Positions 52,511-61,272 of a stretch of DNA of 64,000 nt are shown here, piece by piece. Location of the stretch: assembly GCF_000382225.1 (NCBI RefSeq), contig NZ_KB907808.1, positions 1 through 64,000 of the forward strand, in the 5' to 3' direction. The notes under the pieces were generated by a model. It saw nothing but the letters and a program-made list of their open reading frames with translations, was not told where the DNA came from and did not search any database. The first letter of the stretch is position 1. The number at the start of each line of letters is the position of its first letter. Source of the stretch: Hymenobacter aerophilus DSM 13606 (GTDB lineage: Bacteria > Bacteroidota > Bacteroidia > Cytophagales > Hymenobacteraceae). The position numbers and the translations under genes were made by a program.

Positions 52511-53239
52511 CTACAGCAGTTCATCCACCCGCAGTACCACTTCCGGCCCCAGATCCGGCCCATTTAGCCAACGCATAATTTGCTCTGCCACCTTCTCTGG
52601 TTTGCGCAGCTGGCCCTGCTGGTGCAGGCCAACGAACTTATCGGCTTCGCTGAAGTCGCGGGCATCGGCCGAGCGGATATGTTCCTGCATGGCGGTGTCG
52701 AGGACGCCGGGCGAGAGGCTGCGGATGCGGATGCCGCTGCCGCGCAGCTGCTGCTCGTGCTGGGCGGTGCGCGAGAGGGCATCGAGGGCAGCTTTGGAGG
52801 CCGAGTAGGCGCCCCAGCCATCGATGGGGCGCAGGGCCGCGCCGCTGCTGATGTTGAGGATAGTGCGCGGCAACTCGCGGCCCTGATAGGCACTCAGGAA
52901 GGTGTTCATCAGCATGGCCGGGGCCAGCAGGTTCACATCGAACACAAATTCGTAGTGCTCGTTGGGCTGCTCGCCCAGGTAGCCGATTTCGCCCAGTACG
53001 GCCGCGTTGTTGATAAGCGTGAGGCTGCTGGCGTCGGGGAAGGCGGCGAATACCTTATGCAGGTTGTGCTGCACGGCTGCCAGGTCCGAGAGGTCGAGGG
53101 GCTGGTGCCGGTACCGCTCGTGCTCAATGGTGGCATGGCGGCAGATGCCGATAACGGTGGTATCGGGTCGGGCCAGAGCGGCCTCGGTCAGCGCCCGGCC
53201 CAGGCCCCGGCTGGCCCCGGTGATGAGGTAGTAGTGCAT
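52511..53239 (-). CDS. Short-chain dehydrogenase/reductase (sepiapterin/benzil reductase-like)
   Basis: A 242-residue NADP-type SDR. The N-terminal cofactor motif is YLITGASRGLGRALTEAAL. The NNAA motif is LTLINNAAVLG and the active-site triad is in ISSGAALRPIDGWGAYSASK, with Ser, Tyr and Lys. The C-terminal part SLSPGVLDTAMQEHIRS resembles the sepiapterin reductase group more than fatty-acid FabG enzymes. Substrate unknown. A family 2 palindrome separates its start from the hslU stop. Confidence 0.9.
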   Translation of the reverse strand: MHYYLITGASRGLGRALTEAALARPDTTVIGICRHATIEHERYRHQPLDLSDLAAVQHNLHKVFAAFPDASSLTLINNAAVLGEIGYLGEQPNEHYEFVFDVNLLAPAMLMNTFLSAYQGRELPRTILNISSGAALRPIDGWGAYSASKAALDALSRTAQHEQQLRGSGIRIRSLSPGVLDTAMQEHIRSADARDFSEADKFVGLHQQGQLRKPEKVAEQIMRWLNGPDLGPEVVLRVDELL

Positions 53240-53240
53240 T

Positions 53241-53423
53241 GGTGAGATAGTGAGATGGTGAAATGGTGAGTGCCGTTCAACGTGCCCAGCCTCCGCTCAG
53301 GCGATATGGTGAGGTGGTGAAATGGTGAGTGCCGTTCAACGTGCCCAGCTTCCGCAATACGTACGCGGGTGCTTGGGCTGACGTTGAACGGCACTCACCA
53401 TTTCACTATCTCACCAGCTCACC
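53241..53423. repeat. Compound GGTGA-type palindrome with three GTTGAACG words (family 2)
   Basis: Two direct left arms (GGTGAGATAGTGAGATGGTG and on at 53241, and a second at about 53309) face one right arm ending at 53423. CGTTCAAC is at 53274-53281 and 53333-53340; GTTGAACG is at 53383-53390. The junction between the SDR start and hslU stop is wholly occupied. It looks like a palindrome whose left half has been duplicated. Confidence 0.85.
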
Positions 53424-54833
53424 TCACAGAATATACTGGCTCAGGTCGCGGTTGCGGACCATGTCGGTGAGGCGCTCCTCGACCAGGGCGCGGTCGATGA
53501 GGATGCGGGCATTGGCGCCGATTTTGTCGGGCACGTCGAACAGGATGTCGTTGAGCAGGCGGCTCATGACGGTGTGCAGGCGGCGGGCGCCAATGTTTTC
53601 CACTTCGCTGTTCACCTCGAACGCAATTTCGGCCAGGCGCTCCAGGGCTTCGTCCTCGAAGGTCAGCGCCACGTCTTCAGCCTGCAAAAGCGCCTCATAC
53701 TGCTTGGTGAGGGCATTTTTGGGGTCCTTTAGAATCTGGTAGAAGTCGTCCTTGCTTAGGCTTTGCAGCTCGACGCGGATGGGGAAGCGCCCCTGCAGCT
53801 CGGGAATGAGGTCGGAGGGTTTGGCCACGTGGAAGGCGCCGGCGGCAATGAACAAGATGTGGTCGGTGTGAACGATGCCGTACTTGGTGCTCACGGCCGA
53901 GCCCTCCACGATGGGCAGCAGGTCGCGTTGCACGCCCTCGCGGCTCACGTCGGGGCCGCCGCCCTTGCTGCTCCTGCTGGCCACTTTGTCAATTTCGTCG
54001 ATGAAGATGATGCCCGAGTTCTCGGCGTGGCGCACGGCCTCGTCCTTCACTTCGTCCATGTCGATGAGCTTGGCGGCTTCCTCGTCGAGGAGCAGCTTGC
54101 GGGCCTCGGCCACGGTTACTTTGCGCTTGCGGGTTTTCTTGGGCAGCATCGAGCCCAGCATATCCTGGATGCCGGCCATGCTGGCCTCGTCCATGCCGCC
54201 GGGCGCGCCGCCCAGCACGCTGATGCCGCCGCCGCCCTGCTGCACCTGAATCTCAATCTTGCGGTCGTCGAGCTCGCCGTTGCGGATTTTCTCGCGGAAC
54301 CGCTCGCGGGTACGCTCGTTGAGCTCCTGGTCGGAGTCGGGCACCTCGCCGGCGTTGGTGGGGAAGCCCAGAGCCGGCTTGGTCGCCGCGCCGGGCGCGC
54401 CGGTCACGGGCGGAATCAGGATATCAAGGATGGCTTCTTCGACCAGTTCGGCCGCTTTCACCTTCACTTCCTCCTTGCGGCGGGTCTTCACCATGTTCAC
54501 CGATTGCTCCACCAGGTCGCGCACCATGCTCTCCACGTCGCGGCCCACGTAACCGACTTCGGTGAACTTGGAGGCCTCCACCTTCACGAAGGGCGAGCCG
54601 GAAATACCGGCCAAACGGCGGGCAATTTCGGTTTTACCCACGCCGGTCGAGCCAATCATGAGGATGTTGTTGGGCACGATTTCGTCGCGCATTTCGGGCG
54701 CGGCCCGCAGGCGGCGCCAACGGTTGCGCAGGGCAATGGCCACGTGACGCTTGGCCTCGTGCTGGCCGATGATGTACTTATCGAGTTCGGCCACAATCTG
54801 GGCCGGGGTCAGAAAATCTGCGGATTCAAGCAT
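53424..54833 (-). CDS. hslU: ATP-dependent protease ATPase subunit HslU
   Basis: A 469-residue AAA+ unfoldase, normally partner of the HslV peptidase. The start at 54833 (MLESADFLTPAQIVAEL) is chosen over a longer frame that crosses a repetitive leader. Walker A is MIGSTGVGKTEIAR at about 60-73; Walker B is GIIFIDEIDK. The intermediate domain (about 140-240) is long and Gly/Pro-rich. The end RNRDLSQYIL matches the conserved HslU tail that inserts into HslV. No hslV is next to it in this window, although the pair is often adjacent. Confidence 0.95.
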   Translation of the reverse strand: MLESADFLTPAQIVAELDKYIIGQHEAKRHVAIALRNRWRRLRAAPEMRDEIVPNNILMIGSTGVGKTEIARRLAGISGSPFVKVEASKFTEVGYVGRDVESMVRDLVEQSVNMVKTRRKEEVKVKAAELVEEAILDILIPPVTGAPGAATKPALGFPTNAGEVPDSDQELNERTRERFREKIRNGELDDRKIEIQVQQGGGGISVLGGAPGGMDEASMAGIQDMLGSMLPKKTRKRKVTVAEARKLLLDEEAAKLIDMDEVKDEAVRHAENSGIIFIDEIDKVASRSSKGGGPDVSREGVQRDLLPIVEGSAVSTKYGIVHTDHILFIAAGAFHVAKPSDLIPELQGRFPIRVELQSLSKDDFYQILKDPKNALTKQYEALLQAEDVALTFEDEALERLAEIAFEVNSEVENIGARRLHTVMSRLLNDILFDVPDKIGANARILIDRALVEERLTDMVRNRDLSQYIL

Positions 54834-54839
54834 AAGGAG

Positions 54840-54962
54840 AATGTGGGTAATGTGCGGAATGTGAAAAATGTGAGAAGGCGCGGGAGCCGAATAAGTTTGC
54901 GAACTGTAATGACCATAACCGTTGAACGGCCACATTTCACACATTCTTCACATTTAGCACAT
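54840..54962. repeat. AATGTG-reiterated inverted repeat with GTTGAACG centre (family 6)
   Basis: The left arm (54840-54872) of AATGTG units pairs loosely with a right arm (54931-54962) of CACATT units. GTTGAACG is at 54921-54928. It lies between the hslU start and the porQ stop. Confidence 0.75.
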
Positions 54963-54967
54963 GCAAG

Positions 54968-56014
54968 TCAAGGTTGTTTCCTGAACAGCGAGCTGAGGTT
55001 ACGGGCGACGGTGAAGTAGTTGGCGCCGCCCGAGGCATGAAGGCCAGCATGGGTGTAATCGAGCTGAAACTGGCTGATGCGCAGCATAAAACCAAACGAG
55101 AAGCCGGCCCCGCCCGCGGTATTATCGAGGCGCAGCTCGCGGCGCTGGAGGTGGTTGTAGCCGACGCGCACGTTCAAATTCTTGCTCAGCAGCAGCTCGC
55201 CGCCCACCACAAAATGCCGCGCTAGCTTGTCGCCTAAGCTCTTTTTGGGCTTCACTTCGGCGCCATTCTCGTCTAGCTGGCCGCGCTGGTTGGGGTCGAG
55301 GTATACGATGTCGAGCTGCTGGAGATGGTGGGCGGCCAGCGAGAAGCGCAACGGCAGGTGCTCGGGCTTGATGGACGCACCCAGCTCCACATCGAAGGGC
55401 ATGGGTTCCCGGTCGGACCCGTCGTAGGCTTTGAGCTGCACGCCGGCGTTGCGCACCACCAGGCCCACCGTGAAGTCCTGGGTGGGGTGCTTGAACAAGC
55501 CGCCCACGTCGGCCAGGGCGGCGTAGGAGTGGTTGCCGGCAATGCCCGAGCCGGCCAGCTTGAGCGTGCCGCCCAGCGTGAACACGCCCGAGGTGTAGGA
55601 ATCAGACAGGCTCAGCGCGTACTCGTTCACCGAAAACCGGCCCAGCGAGTTGCCAGCCGGGTCGAACTGCTCAAAGTCGCCGTAGTTCAGGTAGGTCAGT
55701 CCTACTCCTATCCGGCCCGCCTTGGCCGTATTGAATACGTACACCGCCGTGCTCTGCTTGATATCAGCGAGATAATCCACGAAGCCCAGCGCCAGCCGGC
55801 CATCCATGTCGGCGTTCAGCAGAGCGGGGTTGGCGTAGAGCATGGTGCCATCGGCGTCGCGCGAGGAGGTGTTGACGCCGCCTAGCCCGGCCAGCTTGGC
55901 GCTGGTAGGCAGGTTCAGGAACGAGAAGGCGCGCTGGCCACCAATCTGGGCCCGCGCCGCGCCCAGCGTCAGGCCCGAAACGACAAAAACAACGGCGGTG
56001 CGGCGGAGGAGCAT
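54968..56014 (-). CDS. porQ: Type IX secretion system protein PorQ
   Basis: A 348-residue outer-membrane beta-barrel protein of the PorQ family. Signal peptide ends GAARAQ. Family traits are the N-terminal FLNLPTSAKLAGLGGVNTSS, then MLYANPALLNADMDGRLALG, VGLTYLNYGDFEQFDPAGN, and the C-terminal FMLRISQFQLDYTHAG. PorQ works with the PorU/PorV/PorZ attachment complex that processes and anchors T9SS cargo on the surface. This fits the T9SS sorting-tail protein at 6410 and the PorE-like protein at 59099. It lies between two repetitive junctions, downstream of lon on the same strand. Confidence 0.92.
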   Translation of the reverse strand: MLLRRTAVVFVVSGLTLGAARAQIGGQRAFSFLNLPTSAKLAGLGGVNTSSRDADGTMLYANPALLNADMDGRLALGFVDYLADIKQSTAVYVFNTAKAGRIGVGLTYLNYGDFEQFDPAGNSLGRFSVNEYALSLSDSYTSGVFTLGGTLKLAGSGIAGNHSYAALADVGGLFKHPTQDFTVGLVVRNAGVQLKAYDGSDREPMPFDVELGASIKPEHLPLRFSLAAHHLQQLDIVYLDPNQRGQLDENGAEVKPKKSLGDKLARHFVVGGELLLSKNLNVRVGYNHLQRRELRLDNTAGGAGFSFGFMLRISQFQLDYTHAGLHASGGANYFTVARNLSSLFRKQP

Positions 56015-56019
56015 CTTTT

Positions 56020-56229
56020 TAATTAGTAATTAGGAATGAATAATTAAGAATTGCTCAAACAGAACTAAGGCGATACAGCCAAGATAAGCTATCCAGAATC
56101 AGGCTCAAGTCAGCGTTTTAGCAGTGAACTGGCTAGCGTCTGGCAAGATAACGCAATGCGAATGAACGTCCGGCCGGCTGATTTTCGCACCTTTTCAATT
56201 CTTAATTATTCATTATCAATTACTAATTA
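56020..56229. repeat. TAATTA-reiterated inverted repeat (family 8)
   Basis: The arms at 56020-56053 and 56196-56229 are 34 bp and match with about three mismatches; both are made of TAATTAGTAATTAGGAAT-type words. It fills the gap between the porQ start and the lon stop. The 140 bp inside show nothing I can assign. Confidence 0.85.
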
Positions 56230-56230
56230 A

Positions 56231-58735
56231 TCACTGCACTTCCACGCTCGGCCCCAGCGGCGCGGGCGTCTCGTCGCGCACCACCAGCTTCATGGGGTGG
56301 GCTACCTGCTCGTCCAGCAGGGCCACGCGCAGCACGTCGTCCACGCGGTCGGCGTAGTGGATGGTGAGGCCCTGGAGGTAGTGGGCGGGGATTTCGTCGA
56401 TGTCCTTGCGGTTTTTGGGGCAGAGGATAATGTCCTTGACGCCGGCGCGGCGGGCGGCCAGGATTTTCTCCTTGATGCCGCCCACCGGCAGCACCTTACC
56501 GCGCAGGGTTATTTCGCCCGTCATGGCCAGATGGCTGCGGATTTTGCGCTGGGTGAACACCGAGGCAATGCTGGTGAAGATGGCAATGCCGGCGCTGGGG
56601 CCGTCTTTGGGCACGGCGCCCTCGGGGAAGTGGATGTGCAGGTCGTACTGGTCGAAGAGGCGGTAGTCGATGCCCAGCTCGTCGGCGCGGCTCCGGAGGT
56701 AGCTCAGCGCCGTTACGGCCGATTCCTTCATCACGTCGCCGAGCTGGCCGGAGAGCGTCAGCTTGCCCCGGCCCCGGCTCAGCAGGCTTTCAATGAACAG
56801 AATGTCGCCGCCCACGCTGGTCCAGGCCAGGCCGGTTACCACGCCGGCGGTTTCGTTGTCCTGGTACTGGTCGCGGTCGAAGATGGGCGCGCCGAGGATG
56901 CGCTGCACGTCGGCCGGCTGCAGGGTGGCGGGGTAGCTTTCGTCCATGGCTTTGCTTTTGGCCACGTTGCGCACCAGCCCGCCGAGCTTGCGCTCCAGGC
57001 TGCGCACGCCGCTTTCGCGGGTGTAGTCGTCAATCACGCGCTGCAGGGCGGCGGTGCTCACGCTGGCATCTTTGGGGCCGAGGCCATGCTCTTCGAGCAG
57101 CTTGGGCCAGAGGTGCTTTTTGGCAATCTGGCTTTTCTCCTCCAGCGTGTAGCCGGTCAGATCAATGATTTCCATCCGGTCGCGCAGGGCGGGCTGGATG
57201 GTGTCGAGCGAGTTGGCGGTGGCAATGAACAGCACCCGGCTCAGGTCGTACTCCACCTCCAGGTAATTGTCGGTGAAGGTCGAGTTCTGTTCGGGGTCGA
57301 GCACTTCGAGCAGCGCCGAGCTGGGGTCGCCGCGGAAGTCGGAGGCCAGCTTGTCGATTTCGTCGAGCACGATAACCGGGTTGGCGGCGCCGGCCTTTTT
57401 AATCTGGGCGATGATGCGGCCGGGCATGGCCCCCACGTAGGTTTTGCGGTGGCCGCGGATTTCGGCCTCGTCGCGCACCCCGCCCAGACTCAGGCGGGCG
57501 TACTTGCGGCCCAGCGCCTTGGCAATCGAGCGGCCCAGACTGGTTTTGCCCACGCCGGGCGGGCCGTACAGGCACAAAATCGGCGCTTTCAGGTCGTTTT
57601 TCAGCTTAAGCACCGCGAGGTACTCAATGATGCGCGCCTTCACCTTTTCCATGCCGTAGTGGTCCTGGTCGAGGATGCGCTGGGTGCGTTTCAGGTTGAA
57701 GTTGTCCTTGGTATACTCGCCCCAGGGCAAATCGAGCAGGTACTCCACGTAGTTGACGCTGATGGGGTACTCGGCGGCCTGCGGGTTGAGGCGCGTGAGT
57801 TTGTCGAGCTCCTTCTCGAAGTGCCTGGCCATGGCTTCGGGCCACTTTTTGCCCTTGGCCCGCTGGCGCAGCTTGTCGGCGTCCTGCTCGGGCCCATCGA
57901 AGCCCAGCTCGTCCTGGAGCACTTTTATCTGCTGGCGCAGGAAGTAGTCGCGCTGCTGCTGGTCGATGTCAGTGTGGACCTTGGTGTGAATTTCGCGCTT
58001 GATTTCCAGCAGCTGGATTTCCTTGAGCATCAGCTCCAGCAGCTTGGTGCCACGCTCCACGCCGTCGTTGGTTTCGAGCAGCTGCTGCTTCACGCTCACC
58101 TCCACGTTGAGGTTGGACGACAGAAAGTGCGTCAGGAAAGCCGGCGACTCGATATTATCCAGCGCCACCTGGGCTTCCTGCGGGATTTCGGGGTTGAGCT
58201 TGAGCATGCGCGAGGCCGCCTCCTTGAGCGACGACACCAGCGCCTTGAGGCCCCGGGAGCCTTTGCCCGGAAAATCCTCGGGCGTGTAGCTGACGCGGGC
58301 CGTGAGATAGGGCGTTTCCTGCACCTGCTCCTCAATCCGGAAGCGCGACTGGCCCTGGATGATGATGGTGGTGTTGCCGTCGGGCAGCACCAGCATTTTG
58401 AGAATGCGGGCCAGCGTGCCCACCTGGTACATATCGGCCAGCGCGGGGTCGTCGGATTCGCCGTTTTTCTGCGCGATGACGCCCACCAGCTTGTTGCCCT
58501 TGTAGGCTTTACGCACCAGCCGGATGCTCTTTTTGCGCGTTACGGTAACCGGCAGCACCACGCCCGGAAACAGCACCGTGTTGCGCACCGGCAGCAGTGG
58601 CAGCACGTCGGGCTGCTCGCCGGGGGGCAGCGGCTGGTCGGGGTCGGCGGCCACAATGGACACCATCTCGGTGGAATCGTCGGTCATCAGCAGCAGCGAA
58701 GAAAGCGCAGGATTAGGCGGGGTATAGGAACTCAT
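56231..58735 (-). CDS. lon: ATP-dependent protease Lon
   Basis: An 834-residue AAA+ serine protease. The N-terminal substrate-binding domain begins at about residue 45 (LPLLPVRNTVLFPGVVLPVT). The AAA+ core has Walker A CLYGPPGVGKTSL and the sensor FIATANSLDTIQPALRDRM. The protease domain holds the catalytic dyad: Ser in PKDGPSAGIAI (about 713) and Lys in PVGGIKEKILAARR (about 755). I start at 58735 (MSSYTPPNPALSSLL); a longer upstream frame overlaps a Gly/Pro-rich stretch. Length is typical. Confidence 0.97.
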   Translation of the reverse strand: MSSYTPPNPALSSLLLMTDDSTEMVSIVAADPDQPLPPGEQPDVLPLLPVRNTVLFPGVVLPVTVTRKKSIRLVRKAYKGNKLVGVIAQKNGESDDPALADMYQVGTLARILKMLVLPDGNTTIIIQGQSRFRIEEQVQETPYLTARVSYTPEDFPGKGSRGLKALVSSLKEAASRMLKLNPEIPQEAQVALDNIESPAFLTHFLSSNLNVEVSVKQQLLETNDGVERGTKLLELMLKEIQLLEIKREIHTKVHTDIDQQQRDYFLRQQIKVLQDELGFDGPEQDADKLRQRAKGKKWPEAMARHFEKELDKLTRLNPQAAEYPISVNYVEYLLDLPWGEYTKDNFNLKRTQRILDQDHYGMEKVKARIIEYLAVLKLKNDLKAPILCLYGPPGVGKTSLGRSIAKALGRKYARLSLGGVRDEAEIRGHRKTYVGAMPGRIIAQIKKAGAANPVIVLDEIDKLASDFRGDPSSALLEVLDPEQNSTFTDNYLEVEYDLSRVLFIATANSLDTIQPALRDRMEIIDLTGYTLEEKSQIAKKHLWPKLLEEHGLGPKDASVSTAALQRVIDDYTRESGVRSLERKLGGLVRNVAKSKAMDESYPATLQPADVQRILGAPIFDRDQYQDNETAGVVTGLAWTSVGGDILFIESLLSRGRGKLTLSGQLGDVMKESAVTALSYLRSRADELGIDYRLFDQYDLHIHFPEGAVPKDGPSAGIAIFTSIASVFTQRKIRSHLAMTGEITLRGKVLPVGGIKEKILAARRAGVKDIILCPKNRKDIDEIPAHYLQGLTIHYADRVDDVLRVALLDEQVAHPMKLVVRDETPAPLGPSVEVQ

Positions 58736-58916
58736 GCGGGGCAGATAGTCGGGCAAAAAAGGAGGTCCGGGTGCCACAATGACAGGCCAGGGCCCCGGAC
58801 CAGTGCTCCTTTACGGCGGAGCAGCACCAATGGTAGAGGCCCGGCAAGCGCCGTGCCACGGCCGCCCTTTGCCACATCGGCAGGGCGGCAAGAGATGGAG
58901 GGACCAGGTTGAAGTC

Positions 58917-59007
58917 CTGTCATCCTGAGCGGCGCGAAGGACCTATACAGAAGCTATTGTTTGATGCTAGCTTCTATATAGGTCCTTCGCGCCGCTCAGG
59001 ATGACAG
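58917..59007. repeat. Palindromic repeat family 1, covarying copy
   Basis: Arm core GAGCGGCGCGAAGG pairs with CCTTCGCGCCGCTC: both arms carry the A-to-C change (with its complement) relative to the copy at 22243. Inner part has one mismatch (CTATACAG versus CTATATAG). It lies in the divergent gap between lon and the PorE-like gene. The 180 bp to its left hold nothing I recognise. Confidence 0.92.
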
Positions 59008-59051
59008 CGGTAGTTTCATTCAACAACCAAGCAACCACATCAAAATTTTCC

Positions 59052-59059
59052 TATTTTTG
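59052..59059 (+). promoter_or_regulatory. Promoter -7 element for the PorE-like gene
   Basis: TATTTTTG matches TAnnTTTG exactly, 39 bp before the ATG at 59099. No clear -33 element is visible. Confidence 0.45.
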
Positions 59060-59098
59060 ACGCCGGCCCGCTGACTATTGCCGGACGCTACACTTCAT

Positions 59099-61153
59099 AT
59101 GCTTCGATTTGCCCTTCTATCCTTATTCAGCGGGTTACTGCTGCTGTTAGGCCAGCCACTACCGGCATCCGCCCAGCAGAAAACACCAACTTATGCCCAG
59201 CGGCCGTTGTCGGCCAAAGTTATCCGCCAGCTGCGGGCCCGCCCCGACGCCACGCCGCTGTTTCCGAACGTGAACCGGCTGACCTATTTCCGCGACAAAA
59301 AGGCCCTGCGCGCCATTCAGCAGGCTGAAAAGCGCAAGAACTGGGCGGCGGCCCGCAACCTGCTCGAAACCTACGTGGGCCAGTTCGGCACCGAAAACTT
59401 CTACCGCGACACGGAGCTGCTGTGGCGGCTGGGCCAGCTCTGGGAGCGGGCCGGCGACGAGCAGCGGGCCCGCGCCTACTTCCGGCTGGCCCTCAAGCAC
59501 CGCCGCCAGAGCCTGACCAAAGTCCAGCAGTACTACGACTCGCTCGAACAGAAGGAAACGGAGCTGTACGTGCCCCTCAAAAAGTACTACGAGCTGGTGG
59601 AGTACCGCAAGAGCATTGCCACGTTCCGGCCGCCCAAGGGCGTGTACACCAGCATGGGCGAGGCCATCAACTCCGATAAGGAGGACTACGGCCCCACGCT
59701 CAACGCCGACGCCAACCTGCTTTATTTCACCTCGAAGCGCAAAACCCGCGGCCGGCTAAAGGAAGTTTCCGACGAGGACATCTACCAGTCGCGCTACGAA
59801 AACGGGCTCTGGACCGAGGCCGAACCGTTGCCCAAACCCATCAACTCGCCCTACAACGAGGGCTCGGCCTGCATCACCAAAGACGGCAAAACGCTGTACT
59901 TTGCACGTTGCGAGTGTCCCACCTGCCAGGGCAACTGTGATTTGTACGAGGCCACGCTGCAGGACGGCAAGTGGAGCATGCCCAAAAGCCTGGGGCCTAA
60001 CGTGAACTCGCCGGCCTGGGACTCGCAACCGACCCTCTCGCCGGGCGAGGACACGCTTTACTTCGCCTCCGACCGGCTCGGCGGCTTCGGGCTGTCGGAC
60101 ATCTGGTTTACGGTGAAAAACAAGGCCGGGCAGTGGACGCCGGCCCAGAATATGGGGCCGGTGGTAAACACCCGCGAGAGTGAGGTGAGCCCGTTTTACC
60201 ACCCGCTTTACCACGTGCTCTACTTCAGCTCGCGGGGGCAGTTGCTGAACTTTGGCGACTTCGACATCTACAAAACCTACCGCACGCGGGGCCGCTGGCA
60301 GGAGCCCATCAACATCGGGCCGCTGGTGAACGGCAAGGGCTCGGAGTACTACTTCACCATCGACGCCGACTCGAAAAACCTGTACTACGCCCGTTCCGAG
60401 CAGCCGGACATGAAAAACCTGGACCTCTACTCCTTCCCGCTGCCGATGGAGGCCCAGCCTACCGCCACCACCCACGTCGAGGGCTCGCTCATCGATTCGG
60501 TGAGCCGCAAACCGCTCAACGGCCTGGTCAGCATCATCGACACCGACAACGGCATCGAGGTGGCCAGCAAGTACCTGCGCGACGACGGCTCCTTCGATTT
60601 CGACCTCATGGAGGGCTCGCACTACGTGATGCTGATTCAGAGTCCCGACTTTTTCAGCGTCGAAAAAAGCTTCGCTCTCAAGGGCGACACGGTGTTTAAG
60701 CTCATGACCAACGCCATCGACTACCAGCTGCCCATGGTGTTCCAGAACATCGAATTCGACCAGGATAAGGCCACCATCCGGCCGGCTATGCACCCCATTC
60801 TCGACCGGATTGCCACGTTTATGGTCGACCACCCCACGTTCCGGCTCAACATTGCGGGCCACACCGACAGCCGCGGCGACCTGGATTTCAACCTGAAACT
60901 GTCGCAGGACCGCGCCGAGGCTATCCGCCGCTACATCGAGCAGAAGGGCAAGCTGCCGCCCAACCGCGTGGAAAGCATGGGCTACGGCAGCGAAAAGCCC
61001 CTCAAGGAAGAAAGAACCCGCGAAGACGCCCGCACCAACCGCCGCGTGGAGTTCCGCATCGTTAAGCCCGCCGGCGACGAGGAATTCCGGGCCGACCCCG
61101 CCCCCACCGGCCAACCCGCGCCTAAACCAGCTGGCGGGGATGATGGGTGGTAG
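59099..61153 (+). CDS. PorE-like OmpA-family protein (TPR, PD40 propeller, regulatory domain, OmpA)
   Basis: A 684-residue exported protein. Signal peptide ends ASAQQ; no lipobox. Domain order: helical TPR-like segment (about 55-165); a beta-propeller with PD40/WD40-type strands (NADANLLYFTSKRKTRG, CITKDGKTLYFARCEC, LSPGEDTLYFASDRLGG); a carboxypeptidase-like regulatory domain (THVEGSLIDSVSRKPLNGLV); then an OmpA peptidoglycan-binding domain (NIEFDQDKATIRPAMHPILD, NIAGHTDSRGDLDFNLKLSQ). I know this four-part order from PorE of the type IX system, which ties it to peptidoglycan. Assignment as PorE is by architecture only; other OmpA/PD40 proteins share parts of it. Confidence 0.85.
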   Translation: MLRFALLSLFSGLLLLLGQPLPASAQQKTPTYAQRPLSAKVIRQLRARPDATPLFPNVNRLTYFRDKKALRAIQQAEKRKNWAAARNLLETYVGQFGTENFYRDTELLWRLGQLWERAGDEQRARAYFRLALKHRRQSLTKVQQYYDSLEQKETELYVPLKKYYELVEYRKSIATFRPPKGVYTSMGEAINSDKEDYGPTLNADANLLYFTSKRKTRGRLKEVSDEDIYQSRYENGLWTEAEPLPKPINSPYNEGSACITKDGKTLYFARCECPTCQGNCDLYEATLQDGKWSMPKSLGPNVNSPAWDSQPTLSPGEDTLYFASDRLGGFGLSDIWFTVKNKAGQWTPAQNMGPVVNTRESEVSPFYHPLYHVLYFSSRGQLLNFGDFDIYKTYRTRGRWQEPINIGPLVNGKGSEYYFTIDADSKNLYYARSEQPDMKNLDLYSFPLPMEAQPTATTHVEGSLIDSVSRKPLNGLVSIIDTDNGIEVASKYLRDDGSFDFDLMEGSHYVMLIQSPDFFSVEKSFALKGDTVFKLMTNAIDYQLPMVFQNIEFDQDKATIRPAMHPILDRIATFMVDHPTFRLNIAGHTDSRGDLDFNLKLSQDRAEAIRRYIEQKGKLPPNRVESMGYGSEKPLKEERTREDARTNRRVEFRIVKPAGDEEFRADPAPTGQPAPKPAGGDDGW

Positions 61154-61154
61154 C

Positions 61155-61271
61155 GGTGAAATGGTGAGGTGGTGAAATGGTGAGTTGACGTTTCGGGAGC
61201 CTGATTGCGCCGCTTGCGCCGACAGGACTGTTGAACATCAACTCACCATTTCACCACCTCACCATTTCACC
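61155..61271. repeat. Perfect 34-bp GGTGA-type palindrome (family 2)
   Basis: The arms 61155-61188 and 61238-61271 are exact reverse complements. The centre has TGACGTTTCGGGAGCCTG and GTTGAACATC, clearly related to the centre of the tRNA-gap palindrome at 3268-3316. It lies between the convergent PorE-like and DUF6702-type genes. Confidence 0.92.
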
Positions 61272-61272
61272 T

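Noticed and set aside
56297..58912. 871-codon open frame antisense to lon
   Set aside because: Antisense shadow of Lon with no recognisable domain.
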